Counted from the first letter of the stretch, positions 1-6,835 are shown. The stretch is 18,858 bases of DNA from Betaproteobacteria bacterium (GCA_023258935.1 JAHFRG010000019.1:1-18858), one strand, 5' to 3'. The notes: a model not told the origin generated them from the sequence alone. Translations and numbers: made by a program.

Positions 1-636
1 GTGCCAGTGCGAGCCGTCGCAAAACGGCTTGTTTTTGGAAGCGCCGCAGCGGCAGAGCGTGTAGTGCTCTTCGGATGCACCCTCGCCCATGGCTACGCCC
101 ATCAGCTTGATGCCCCCCGTCACGGCGTAGGGACCGTCCTTGGTTACGGTCACCATGGGCGGGCGCTCCTGGTCGCGATGCTCCACTCCGTCTATGGAAT
201 AGCTCAGCGCGCCTGAAGGGCAAAGATTGATGGTCGCGATAATGGCATCGGCCGCGGCACCGTCGGGGTCTATCCACGGCTCCTTATTCATCCTGAAAAC
301 GGCAGCGAGGCGGTCCGTGCAAAATCCAGCGTGAGAGCAAATACTGCGGTTATCGTGAATAGTGATGCGCTTGCCTTTGTAGTTCGTGCGTTTGTTCTGG
401 CTGCCGTCGGCAAGCTTCTTGTCGCTGAAGCCGGTCGTGCCATGGGTGCCGTCGCAGAACGGTTTATTTTTGGAGCCGCCGCAACGGCACAAGGCCACGC
501 CGCGTACCGAAGAAAGAGCCGCACCTTTCGAATTCCGCAGGTTGGGAACCAATACGGGCTCGAGATTGTTGAGCAGGTAATACGGGCCGTTAGGCAGACA
601 GGCTATGGCGGGTTTGGAACCGCCCCCGTTACTCAT
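1..636 (-). CDS. CDGSH / Fer4_19 / CDGSH iron-sulfur protein (3' end outside window)
   Basis: Read on the minus strand from ATG at 636-634, this frame stays open to the window edge (212 codons, no stop), so the C-terminus is missing. Two CDGSH modules are visible. The first has CRCGGSKNKPFCDGTH at residues 50-65 (ligands C50, C52, C61, H65). The second has CRCGASKNKPFCDGSH at residues 195-210. Both match the family pattern of three Cys and one His holding a 2Fe-2S cluster. Between them, residues 95-145 resemble the divergent 4Fe-4S mono-cluster domain (Fer4_19), with C100, C106 and C139 in the RCPSGAL-like stretch LCPSGALSY. There is no signal peptide, so it is probably cytosolic. The family is linked to redox or cluster transfer, and the substrate is unknown. 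An AGGAAA ribosome site precedes the ATG. The rhodanese stop lies 31 nt upstream, suggesting one operon. Confidence 0.9.
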   Translation of the reverse strand, partial: MSNGGGSKPAIACLPNGPYYLLNNLEPVLVPNLRNSKGAALSSVRGVALCRCGGSKNKPFCDGTHGTTGFSDKKLADGSQNKRTNYKGKRITIHDNRSICSHAGFCTDRLAAVFRMNKEPWIDPDGAAADAIIATINLCPSGALSYSIDGVEHRDQERPPMVTVTKDGPYAVTGGIKLMGVAMGEGASEEHYTLCRCGASKNKPFCDGSHWH

Positions 637-667
637 GTGAAATTTCCTGTGGAATAGAAAACTACTG

Positions 668-1120
668 CTAGCTTTGAATCCAGGGAAGGCCGGCAAAGCG
701 CCAGCCGCCAATGGTATTGCGGTGATGTGCGCTGTCCATGGCACCTTCAAAACCTTCCAGCACGTTAAAGCAACTTGAGTATCCGGCCTTGGTTGCCATT
801 GTTGCGGCGTTGTGCGAGCGTTGGCCGCTTCTGCATATGAATATCACCAGCGAGTCAGGCTTGACCTGTTGTTTGAACTGGAAGAGGAAATTGGGGTTGG
901 GCTGCGAGCTGGGGTAAGGGAGAAATTCAATCTCCACGCTGCCGGGTATGCGCCCGACGTAATCCCACTCAGCACGGGAGCGCACGTCCACCAGCTTGGC
1001 ATTAGGCGCTTCGGTCATGAGCGTGTAGGCTTCCTTAGGAAGAAGCGCGCCCGCGTAGGGCAAATTCATTTCCGTTGCGCGCTCTTTGGCCGCTTTAAGT
1101 ATCTCGTCAACTTTTCCCAT
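668..1120 (-). CDS. single-domain rhodanese-like protein
   Basis: A 150-residue protein with one rhodanese domain. The substrate-binding loop CRSGQRS sits at residues 96-102, with C96 as the expected persulfide-carrying cysteine. The flanking family signatures are LVDVRSRAEWDYVGRIPGS near residues 43-61 and a C-terminal GGWRFAGLPW. Rhodaneses move sulfane sulfur to acceptors. A six-residue-type active loop starting CR suits sulfurtransferase activity more than a phosphatase role. No signal peptide is seen. It is followed after 31 nt by the CDGSH iron-sulfur protein, so the pair may share a role in sulfur or iron-sulfur handling (inference). The start ATG has little Shine-Dalgarno match. A TATAAT box lies 36-41 nt upstream. 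The gene diverges from glnA across a 300-nt gap that carries NtrC sites. Confidence 0.9.
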   Translation of the reverse strand: MGKVDEILKAAKERATEMNLPYAGALLPKEAYTLMTEAPNAKLVDVRSRAEWDYVGRIPGSVEIEFLPYPSSQPNPNFLFQFKQQVKPDSLVIFICRSGQRSHNAATMATKAGYSSCFNVLEGFEGAMDSAHHRNTIGGWRFAGLPWIQS

Positions 1121-1155
1121 GGTAGGTCTGAATAACCGTGTAAGGCAGGAATTCC

Positions 1156-1161
1156 ATTATA
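1156..1161 (-). promoter_or_regulatory. candidate -10 box for the rhodanese operon
   Basis: On the minus strand the sequence reads GGCTATAATGG, a perfect TATAAT hexamer, giving a predicted start near 1149 and a leader of about 29 nt. The -35 position (1178-1184) is poor, with no TTGACA-like hexamer at 16-18 bp spacing. The promoter may be weak or helped by an activator. It lies about 70 bp from the nearest NtrC dyad of the divergent glnA promoter. Confidence 0.45.
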
Positions 1162-1230
1162 GCCAAAATCTGCAGAGTTCTTGGCCGGTTATTTGGTGTC
1201 ATTCCCGGTTAAAGTTAATGCTCCAAGCCC

Positions 1231-1247
1231 GGCACAGTATTGGTGCG
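1231..1247 (+). promoter_or_regulatory. NtrC-type enhancer site 1 upstream of glnA
   Basis: GGCACAGTATTGGTGCG is a dyad of the NtrC form (TGCAC, about seven bases, GGTGCA). The GCAC and GGTGC arms are intact and only the outermost bases differ. Its centre is near -126 relative to the predicted sigma-54 start at about 1365, within the usual range for enhancer sites at glnA promoters. It pairs with a second site exactly 30 bp downstream. Confidence 0.75.
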
Positions 1248-1260
1248 ATGGCGGTTTTTT

Positions 1261-1277
1261 TGTGCCACTTTGGTGCG
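1261..1277 (+). promoter_or_regulatory. NtrC-type enhancer site 2 upstream of glnA
   Basis: TGTGCCACTTTGGTGCG has a perfect right arm (GGTGC) and a partly degenerate left arm. Its centre is 30 bp, about three helical turns, from site 1, so two NtrC dimers would bind on the same face of the DNA. The centre lies near -96 from the predicted sigma-54 start. This tandem, phased layout is the one known at enteric glnA promoters. Confidence 0.7.
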
Positions 1278-1309
1278 TTTTATTCCGCTATTCAATAGCT
1301 AATGACTTA

Positions 1310-1326
1310 TGGCACAATACCTTGCT
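1310..1326 (+). promoter_or_regulatory. sigma-54-like element with off-by-one spacing
   Basis: TGGCACAATACCTTGCT contains excellent TGGCAC and TTGC halves, but 11 bases separate the GG and GC pairs instead of the 10 that sigma-54 needs. It lies 29 bp upstream of a correctly spaced element. It is probably inactive, perhaps a decayed duplicate, or a closed-complex binding site without initiation. The element is seen directly and its activity is only inference. Confidence 0.35.
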
Positions 1327-1338
1327 TGTTATCGGCAA

Positions 1339-1354
1339 TGGCACATTTAATGCT
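1339..1354 (+). promoter_or_regulatory. sigma-54 (RpoN) promoter of glnA
   Basis: TGGCACATTTAATGCT has the -24 GG (1340-1341) and -12 GC (1352-1353) separated by exactly ten bases. The -24 half is perfect (TGGCAC) and the -12 half is ATGC rather than TTGC. The predicted start is near 1365, leaving a leader of about 56 nt before the glnA ATG. With the two upstream NtrC dyads this makes a complete nitrogen-regulated promoter. Confidence 0.75.
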
Positions 1355-1420
1355 AATGATAGTGCCTGTTGATTTCCCCGATTTTTAAATACCCTGCATA
1401 TACAATCTTAGGAGAGAAAA

Positions 1421-2833
1421 ATGGCGTCGCCCGCTGATGTATTCAAAATAATCAAGGAAAAAGATGTCAAGTTTGTGGACCTGCGCTTTACCGACACCCG
1501 CGGCAAGGAACAGCATGTCACAGTACCCGTGAAGGCTTTTACCGAGCTCAAGTTCACTGACGGCCACTATTTCGACGGTTCGTCAATTGCCGGATGGAAA
1601 AGCATTGAAGCCTCTGACATGGTGTTGTTACCCGACCCTGCAGCCGCGCGCATGGATCCATTTACCGATGAGGCAGTTCTCAACATCACCTGCGATGTGA
1701 TTGAACCTTCCGACGGCAAGGGCTACGACCGCGATCCGCGTTCGATTGCCAAGCGCGCCGAAGCCTATCTCAAATCCACGGGCATCGCCGACACGGCTTA
1801 CTTCGGCCCTGAGCCCGAGTTCTTCATTTTTGATTCGGTGACCTGGAACGTGGACATGTCCGGCTGTTTTGTCAAAATCAAATCCGAAGAAGCGCCGTGG
1901 TCTTCCGGCGAGGAATTCGAAGGCGGCAACTCGGGACACCGTGCCCCGGTAAAGGGAGGCTACTTTCCAGTGCCGCCGACCGACACCCTGCATGATATTC
2001 GCAATGCCATGATGCTGGCGTTGGAAGAACAAGGCGTCGAATGCGAAGTACACCATCACGAAGTAGCGGCGGCGGGGCAAAACGAAATCGGCACCCGGTA
2101 CGAATCGCTGGTAAAACGCGCCGACTGGATGCAAATCCTCAAGTACACGGTCTGGAGCGTGGCACATTCCTACGGCAAGACCGCGACCTTCATGCCCAAG
2201 CCCATCGTCGGCGACAACGGCTCGGGAATGCACGTGCACCAGTCACTGGCGAAAGATGGCAAGAATCTTTTCACCGGCAACGGGTACGCGGGGCTCTCGG
2301 AACTGGCGCTTTATTACATCGGCGGCATCATCAAGCATGCCAGGTCGCTGAACGCCATCACCAACCCGGGCACTAATTCCTACAAGCGGCTGGTTCCAGG
2401 GTTCGAGGCGCCGATTAACCTGGCGTATTCGTCGCGCAATCGGTCGGCGGCGGTGCGCGTGCCGCTGGTGTCGAATCCGAAATCGCGGCGCATCGAGGTG
2501 CGCTTCCCTGACCCGACTACCAATCCTTATCTCGCTTTTACCGCCATGATGATGGCGGGGCTTGACGGCATTCAGAAGAAGATTCACCCGGGCGACCCGA
2601 TTGACAAGAACCTCTATGACCTCCCTCCCGAAGAAGCGAAGAAGATCACGCATCCCTGTGCGTCCCTCGATGAGGCGCTGGATTGCCTGAACAAGGACCG
2701 CGAGTACCTGACGCGCGGCGGCGTGTTCTCCAACGACATGCTCGACGCTTATATTGCACTGAAGATGGAGGAAGTGACACGTTTCCGCATGACTACGCAC
2801 CCGTTAGAATTCGACATGTACTACAGTCTGTAA
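1421..2833 (+). CDS. glnA: glutamine synthetase type I
   Basis: A full-length 470-residue GS-I, one residue longer than the enteric enzyme. It makes glutamine from glutamate, ammonia and ATP in the cytosol as a dodecamer. Visible signatures are FDGSSIAGWKSIEASDM near residue 50, the metal and ATP segment NGSGMHVHQS, NPGTNSYKRLVPGFEAP, the basic RRIEVRFPDPTTNPYLAF stretch, and the adenylylation loop NLYDLPPEE with Tyr399 (initiator Met counted). This matches the enteric Tyr397 and implies control by GlnE. The ATG is preceded by a near-perfect TAGGAGAG ribosome site. Expression should follow nitrogen supply through the sigma-54 promoter and NtrC sites upstream. A strong terminator follows, so ntrBC is not simply co-transcribed with it, although read-through is possible. 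Confidence 0.98.
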   Translation: MASPADVFKIIKEKDVKFVDLRFTDTRGKEQHVTVPVKAFTELKFTDGHYFDGSSIAGWKSIEASDMVLLPDPAAARMDPFTDEAVLNITCDVIEPSDGKGYDRDPRSIAKRAEAYLKSTGIADTAYFGPEPEFFIFDSVTWNVDMSGCFVKIKSEEAPWSSGEEFEGGNSGHRAPVKGGYFPVPPTDTLHDIRNAMMLALEEQGVECEVHHHEVAAAGQNEIGTRYESLVKRADWMQILKYTVWSVAHSYGKTATFMPKPIVGDNGSGMHVHQSLAKDGKNLFTGNGYAGLSELALYYIGGIIKHARSLNAITNPGTNSYKRLVPGFEAPINLAYSSRNRSAAVRVPLVSNPKSRRIEVRFPDPTTNPYLAFTAMMMAGLDGIQKKIHPGDPIDKNLYDLPPEEAKKITHPCASLDEALDCLNKDREYLTRGGVFSNDMLDAYIALKMEEVTRFRMTTHPLEFDMYYSL

Positions 2834-2856
2834 TTGGGTTGAGCAAGTAACTCCGG

Positions 2857-2886
2857 ACAGGGCGGGTAAACCCGCCCTGTTTTTTT
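2857..2886 (+). terminator. intrinsic terminator after glnA
   Basis: ACAGGGCGGG, loop TAAA, CCCGCCCTGT forms a perfect 10-bp GC-rich stem (2857-2880) followed by a run of Ts (2880-2886). It starts 24 nt after the glnA stop and is a textbook Rho-independent terminator. Confidence 0.95.
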
Positions 2887-2921
2887 GGTCAACCGGCAGC
2901 TGTTCTCGCACGTTGATTGCA

Positions 2922-2950
2922 TTGAAAGTTCTGCTGGCATGGCTTACACT
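2922..2950 (+). promoter_or_regulatory. sigma-70-type promoter before the DUF4124 gene
   Basis: TTGAAA (2922-2927), a 17-bp spacer, then TACACT (2945-2950) gives five and four matches to the two consensus hexamers at ideal spacing. The predicted start near 2957 leaves a leader of about 77 nt. It lies just after the glnA terminator, which supports separate expression of the downstream gene or genes. Confidence 0.5.
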
Positions 2951-3033
2951 TAACACTTTTTCGGCACCACGTCAGCGAGGGGAGAGTCTAAAATGCTGCG
3001 GGTGCCGTAATCATCTGGATAAGCAGTGAAAAT

Positions 3034-3477
3034 ATGAGAGCTGTATTGGCAGTGATATTGGTGCTTGCAGTTGCGCATGCCAAGGCCGATATCTACAAAA
3101 AAGTGGATGAAGACGGCCGGGTTACCTATTCCAATGTTCCGAGCAAGGGCGCGCAGAAACTGAACCTTGAGCCGCTCAATACCGTCCCTTCGAACAAGCC
3201 CACCACCCAATCTCCAGGTAACTTCCCCAAAGTTGACACTGAAACGCAAAAAAGCCGCGATAACGTACGCCGCCAAATTCTTGAGAATGAACTGGCACAG
3301 GAAATGACGCAGATTGATGATGCCAAGAAAGCGCTCGCCGAAGGCGAAGCCACGCGTCTGGGCAGTGAGCGCAACTATCAAAGATATCTTGACCGCATAC
3401 AACCACTCAAGGATGCGGTCGCCGAGCATCAGAAAAATATCGATGCATTAAAAGAGGAACTCGCGGGGTTAAGATAA
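3034..3477 (+). CDS. exported DUF4124-domain protein
   Basis: A 147-residue protein. The N-terminus is a signal peptide (MRAVLAVILVLAVAHAKA), probably cut after Ala18, followed at once by a DUF4124 motif (DIYKKVDEDGRVTYSNVP), a short beta module common in betaproteobacterial periplasmic proteins. The middle is Pro/Ser/Thr-rich. Residues 70-147 are charged and heptad-like, rich in Glu, Lys, Gln and Leu, so a coiled coil is likely. It is probably periplasmic. The function is unknown; DUF4124 proteins are sometimes linked to cell-envelope tasks. It sits between the glnA terminator and ntrB, with its own candidate promoter, and about 130 nt before ntrB. The Shine-Dalgarno match ahead of the ATG is weak. 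Confidence 0.88.
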   Translation: MRAVLAVILVLAVAHAKADIYKKVDEDGRVTYSNVPSKGAQKLNLEPLNTVPSNKPTTQSPGNFPKVDTETQKSRDNVRRQILENELAQEMTQIDDAKKALAEGEATRLGSERNYQRYLDRIQPLKDAVAEHQKNIDALKEELAGLR

Positions 3478-3573
3478 GCGATAATCCCGGCGCTTTAAGC
3501 AGATCCCGGCAGCGTTTGCCCGCCCCCTTCGCCCAGAGCCGCCCACGGCGCTTTATGGTAGTGCACTTCTTGC

Positions 3574-3579
3574 TAGTAT
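3574..3579 (+). promoter_or_regulatory. possible extended -10 upstream of ntrB
   Basis: TGCTAGTAT reads as an extended -10 (TGN plus TAGTAT). The -35 region is weak. The predicted start would be near 3586, giving a 21-nt leader to the ATG at 3607. The overlapping CTTCTTGCT resembles a sigma-54 -12 half, but its -24 half is poor. The gap 3478-3606 holds no clear terminator. Confidence 0.25.
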
Positions 3580-3606
3580 TCTTTTTTGTGGCTGGTCTTT
3601 TTGTTC

Positions 3607-4677
3607 ATGATACCTTCTGCTTTTCATGGCCTTGAACTGCTTGCGGCTGCGGTGATTCTCCTCGACGAGGATTTGCTGATGCAATACGCCAACCCCGCAG
3701 CCGAAAACCTGTTCGAGTCGAGCAGCAAAACCATGGTGGGCTACCCGCTCAGCAAGATATTTAACGATGCCGGCACTTTATTGTCCGCGGTGGATTACGC
3801 GCTTGCCAACAACTGCAGTTATATCGAGCACGACCTGCGGCTTGCCGCAATCGGGCGTCCCGAATTGCATTTGAGCTGCGCAGTGACCCCGCTGGAAATA
3901 AGAGATGCGCGCGTGCTGCTTGAGTTCAGGCAGATGGACAAGCAGCTGAAAATCGCCAAGGAAGAGCGCATGCTGGATCAGCAACAGGCGAACCGCGAGC
4001 TGATCCGCAATCTTGCGCATGAAATCAAAAACCCGCTGGGCGGCATCCGCGGCGCGGCGCAATTACTCGAGCGTGAGCTGGAGAGGCCGGGCCTGCATGA
4101 ATACACTCAGGTCATCATCAAGGAGGCGGATCGGCTGCAAGCACTCTTGGGCCGCCTGCTCACACCGCACCGGCTGCCGCGGCTTGCCGAAATCAACATT
4201 CACGAAGTCCTGGAGCAGGTGAAAACGCTGCTGCTCGCGGAATTTCCTCAGGGCATTGATATCGAGCGCGATTACGACAGCAGCCTGCCGCCGCTCACCG
4301 GCGACCGCGAGCAGCTGATTCAAGCGACGTTGAACATCATGCGCAACGCGGCGCAGGCGCTGCGAGGCAAAGGCAAGATTATCCTGCGCACACGCATCGT
4401 GCGGCAGACAACGCTGGCGAAGAAACGCTACCGGCATGCGCTGATGGTGCAAATCATCGACAACGGCCCGGGCATACCCGAGGCGATCCGCGAAAAGATT
4501 TTTTATCCGCTGGTTTCGGGCAAGGAGGGCGGAAGCGGCCTGGGCCTCACCATCGCTCAGACTTTCATCAACCAGCATCATGGAATTATCGAATGCGAAA
4601 GCCGGCCGGGATACACCTGCTTCACGATGCTGTTGCCGCTTGCTGAAGACGTCGCTTCGCACACGGAGTCGGCCTGA
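3607..4677 (+). CDS. ntrB: nitrogen regulation sensor histidine kinase NtrB (GlnL)
   Basis: Cytosolic two-component kinase and phosphatase that sets the phosphorylation of NtrC under control of PII. Domain order is an N-terminal PAS-like region (about residues 5-110, with ANPAAENLFE), a dimerisation and phosphoacceptor box NLAHEIKNPLGG with His138, then an ATPase with the N box NIMRNAAQAL, G1 box DNGPGIPE and G2 box GSGLGLTIAQ. There are no membrane spans, as expected for NtrB. I chose the ATG at 3607 because it puts the active His at 138, close to the enteric His139. An in-frame TTG at 3586 would add seven hydrophobic residues. Neither start has a good ribosome site. The stop overlaps the ntrC ATG by one base, implying translational coupling. 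Confidence 0.95.
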   Translation: MIPSAFHGLELLAAAVILLDEDLLMQYANPAAENLFESSSKTMVGYPLSKIFNDAGTLLSAVDYALANNCSYIEHDLRLAAIGRPELHLSCAVTPLEIRDARVLLEFRQMDKQLKIAKEERMLDQQQANRELIRNLAHEIKNPLGGIRGAAQLLERELERPGLHEYTQVIIKEADRLQALLGRLLTPHRLPRLAEINIHEVLEQVKTLLLAEFPQGIDIERDYDSSLPPLTGDREQLIQATLNIMRNAAQALRGKGKIILRTRIVRQTTLAKKRYRHALMVQIIDNGPGIPEAIREKIFYPLVSGKEGGSGLGLTIAQTFINQHHGIIECESRPGYTCFTMLLPLAEDVASHTESA

Positions 4678-6077
4678 TGAAACCGGTATGGATCATAGAC
4701 GACGATCGTTCCATCCGCTGGGTGTTTGAAAAAGCGCTCGCGCGCGAAGGCATCGCATTCAAAACTTTTGCCGCTGCTTCTGAGGCAATGGCGGCAATCG
4801 CCGCGGCACCGCCGCAGGTGGTGGTGAGCGATATCCGCATGCCGGACGCATCAGGTCTTGAGTTGCTGCAGACTCTCAAGCAGCGCTACCCGCAGCTTCC
4901 GGTCATCATCATGACTGCCTATTCCGATCTGGACAGCGCGGTGGCGTCGTTCCAGGGGGGCGCTTTCGAATATCTCGCCAAGCCTTTCGATGTGGACCAT
5001 GCGGTTGAGCTGATACGGCGCGCCATGCACCAGAGCCTGCGCGTGGACGATGAAACTGAATCAGAGAAGGCCGCGCCGGAAATCCTGGGGCAAGCGGCTT
5101 CGATGCAGGAGGTATTTCGCGCCATAGGCAGGCTCAGCCAGTCGCAGGCTATAGTTTTAATCACGGGTGAATCGGGAACCGGCAAGGAACTGGTGGCGCG
5201 CGCGCTGCATCGCCACAGCCCGCGCGCCGCTAAGCCTTTTATCGCTATCAACACCGCGGCTGTCCCGAAGGATTTGCTCGAGTCGGAACTCTTCGGGCAT
5301 GAGCGAGGCGCGTTTACCGGGGCGCAAAGCATGCGCCGCGGGCGTTTTGAGCAGGCTGACGGCGGCACTCTGTTCCTCGACGAAATCGGCGATATGCCAG
5401 CGGACTTGCAGACCCGTTTGCTGCGCGTGCTTTCCGAGGGTCAGTTCTATCGCGTCGGCGGCCACCAGCCGATAAAGGCCAATGTGCGCGTCATCGCCGC
5501 GACCCATCAGGATTTGGAGCAAAGAGTTAAACAAGGATTGTTTCGCGATGACCTGTTTCACCGTATCAACGTGATCCGGTTGCGCCTGCCGTCTTTACGC
5601 GAGCGCCGCGAGGACATTCCGTTGTTAGCCAAACATTTTCTGCAGAAAAGCGCGAAAGAGCTGGGAGTGGAAGCAAAGCGCCTGTCAAATGCTGCAATGA
5701 AATATCTTTCAACCCAGGACTTTCCGGGCAACGTGCGGCAACTGGAAAATCTCTGCCACTGGCTGACCGTCATGGCGCCGGGGCAAAATATCGACGTCAA
5801 GGATTTGCCTGCCGATTTGCGCGCTGAAAGCCCGGCTCAGGAAACGGATTGGCTTAGCGCGCTGCACAAGGAAGTGGAGCGCGCGCTTAGCCGTGGTGAG
5901 CTGGGAATCATGGATGAGCTTACCCGGCAGTTTGAAAAAGCGCTGATTGCCAAGGCACTCGCCCATACCGGCGGACGGCGCATCGAGGCGGCGAGCCTCC
6001 TCGGGCTTGGCCGCAATACCTTGACTCGCAAGATACAGGAATTAGGTCTGGAAGATAAACCGGACAAGACCGATTAG
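4677..6077 (+). CDS. ntrC: nitrogen regulation response regulator NtrC (GlnG)
   Basis: A 466-residue bacterial enhancer-binding protein for sigma-54. The receiver domain (residues 1-120) has the acidic pocket DDD at 8-10 and phosphoacceptor Asp52 in VVVSDIRMPD. The AAA+ domain has Walker A GESGTGKE (164-171), the sigma-54 contact loop GAFTGA (211-216), a Walker B region GGTLFLDEIGDMP, and the arginine-finger region LPSLRERREDIPLL. The C-terminus carries a Fis-type helix-turn-helix (RRIEAASLLGLGRNTLTRKI). It should bind the two dyads upstream of glnA. It overlaps the ntrB stop by one base. Its stop overlaps the convergent exonuclease III stop by four bases, leaving no room for a conventional terminator between them. 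Confidence 0.97.
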   Translation: MKPVWIIDDDRSIRWVFEKALAREGIAFKTFAAASEAMAAIAAAPPQVVVSDIRMPDASGLELLQTLKQRYPQLPVIIMTAYSDLDSAVASFQGGAFEYLAKPFDVDHAVELIRRAMHQSLRVDDETESEKAAPEILGQAASMQEVFRAIGRLSQSQAIVLITGESGTGKELVARALHRHSPRAAKPFIAINTAAVPKDLLESELFGHERGAFTGAQSMRRGRFEQADGGTLFLDEIGDMPADLQTRLLRVLSEGQFYRVGGHQPIKANVRVIAATHQDLEQRVKQGLFRDDLFHRINVIRLRLPSLRERREDIPLLAKHFLQKSAKELGVEAKRLSNAAMKYLSTQDFPGNVRQLENLCHWLTVMAPGQNIDVKDLPADLRAESPAQETDWLSALHKEVERALSRGELGIMDELTRQFEKALIAKALAHTGGRRIEAASLLGLGRNTLTRKIQELGLEDKPDKTD

Positions 6078-6835
6078 ACTACTGCCAGCACCGGGGCGTG
6101 ATCGGAGGGGCGTTCAGCCTGCCGCGGCTTGGTATCAATTGTGCTGGATTTGCAACAAGAGGCCAGCGCACTGCTCAGCAAAACATGGTCGATGCGCAGT
6201 CCCAGATTGCGGCGGAACGCGCTCATGCGGTAATCCCACCAGCTGAAGGATTTCTCGGGTTGCTCGAAAAGACGGAAGCTGTCTTTCAAGCCCAGCTTGA
6301 GCAGCTCGCGGAACGCCTGCCGCTCCTCTGGGCTGACCAGAACATTCCCTTCCCAAGCCAACGGGTCATGGACATCCCGGTCTTCAGGCGCGATGTTCAA
6401 ATCGCCCAGCACCGCAAGTTGCGGATAGCGGACCAACTCGTCTTTCAGCCAGTTGTTGAAAGCGGCAAGCCATTCCAGCTTGTAGCGGTACTTGTCCGAA
6501 TCCACGCTTTGCCCATTCGGCGCGTAAACGCAGATTACCCGCACATTATCAATCGTGGCGGCGAGCACGCGTTTCTGCATGTCGTTAAACGCGGGTATCG
6601 CGGAAATGGTTTCTTTCCCTTGCTGTTTGCTCAGAATGGCCACGCCGTTATAAGTTTTTTGTCCGGAAAATAGGGCCTGATAGCCGGCCGCTTGAATTTC
6701 CGCCAGCGGGAACTTTTCGTCTTCGACCTTGGTTTCTTGCAGGCACAGCACGTCAGGCCGGTTGGTTGAAAGCCAATCTACGACTTGCGGCAGGCGGATT
6801 TTCAGCGAGTTGACGTTCCAGGCGGAAAGCCGCAT
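6074..6835 (-). CDS. xth: exodeoxyribonuclease III (AP endonuclease, Xth family)
   Basis: A 253-residue base-excision repair enzyme that nicks DNA 5' to abasic sites and removes 3' blocking groups. Active-site signatures are SAWNVNSLKIRL (Asn7), LQETKVED (Glu34, metal ligand), NGVAILSK, GDLNIAPEDRDV, RIDHVLLS and a C-terminal SDHAPV with His246. The start used is the ATG at 6835-6833, which overlaps the TGA of the upstream DUF4124-glutaredoxin gene (TGATG), implying translational coupling. An in-frame TTG one codon earlier is less likely. The gene is convergent with ntrC and the two coding regions overlap by four bases. Confidence 0.96.
   Translation of the reverse strand: MRLSAWNVNSLKIRLPQVVDWLSTNRPDVLCLQETKVEDEKFPLAEIQAAGYQALFSGQKTYNGVAILSKQQGKETISAIPAFNDMQKRVLAATIDNVRVICVYAPNGQSVDSDKYRYKLEWLAAFNNWLKDELVRYPQLAVLGDLNIAPEDRDVHDPLAWEGNVLVSPEERQAFRELLKLGLKDSFRLFEQPEKSFSWWDYRMSAFRRNLGLRIDHVLLSSALASCCKSSTIDTKPRQAERPSDHAPVLAVV

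Noticed and set aside
288..657. Open frames on both strands at 288-524 and 331-657
   Set aside because: The minus-strand translation with CDGSH and Fer4_19 signatures in another frame explains this region fully.
1401..1406. TACAAT just before the glnA ribosome site as a sigma-70 -10
   Set aside because: No -35 at 16-18 bp, and transcription from it would begin within the ribosome site.
1628..2800. Long open frames on the minus strand inside glnA (about 203 and 185 codons)
   Set aside because: They lie fully antisense to a certain gene, their translations are rich in Arg and His with no recognisable domain, and they are explained by GC-biased third positions of glnA.
3478..3606. Possible sigma-54 promoter before ntrB (TAGTGCACTTCTTGCT)
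   Set aside because: The -12 half is good but the -24 half lacks GG, which sigma-54 requires; the extended -10 overlapping it is a better, though still weak, candidate.
4063..4662. 199-codon minus-strand frame opposite ntrB
   Set aside because: Antisense to conserved kinase motifs and without recognisable features; a codon-bias shadow.
6098..6673. 191-codon plus-strand frame opposite xth
   Set aside because: Antisense to an exonuclease III with all catalytic motifs; no domain or ribosome site.
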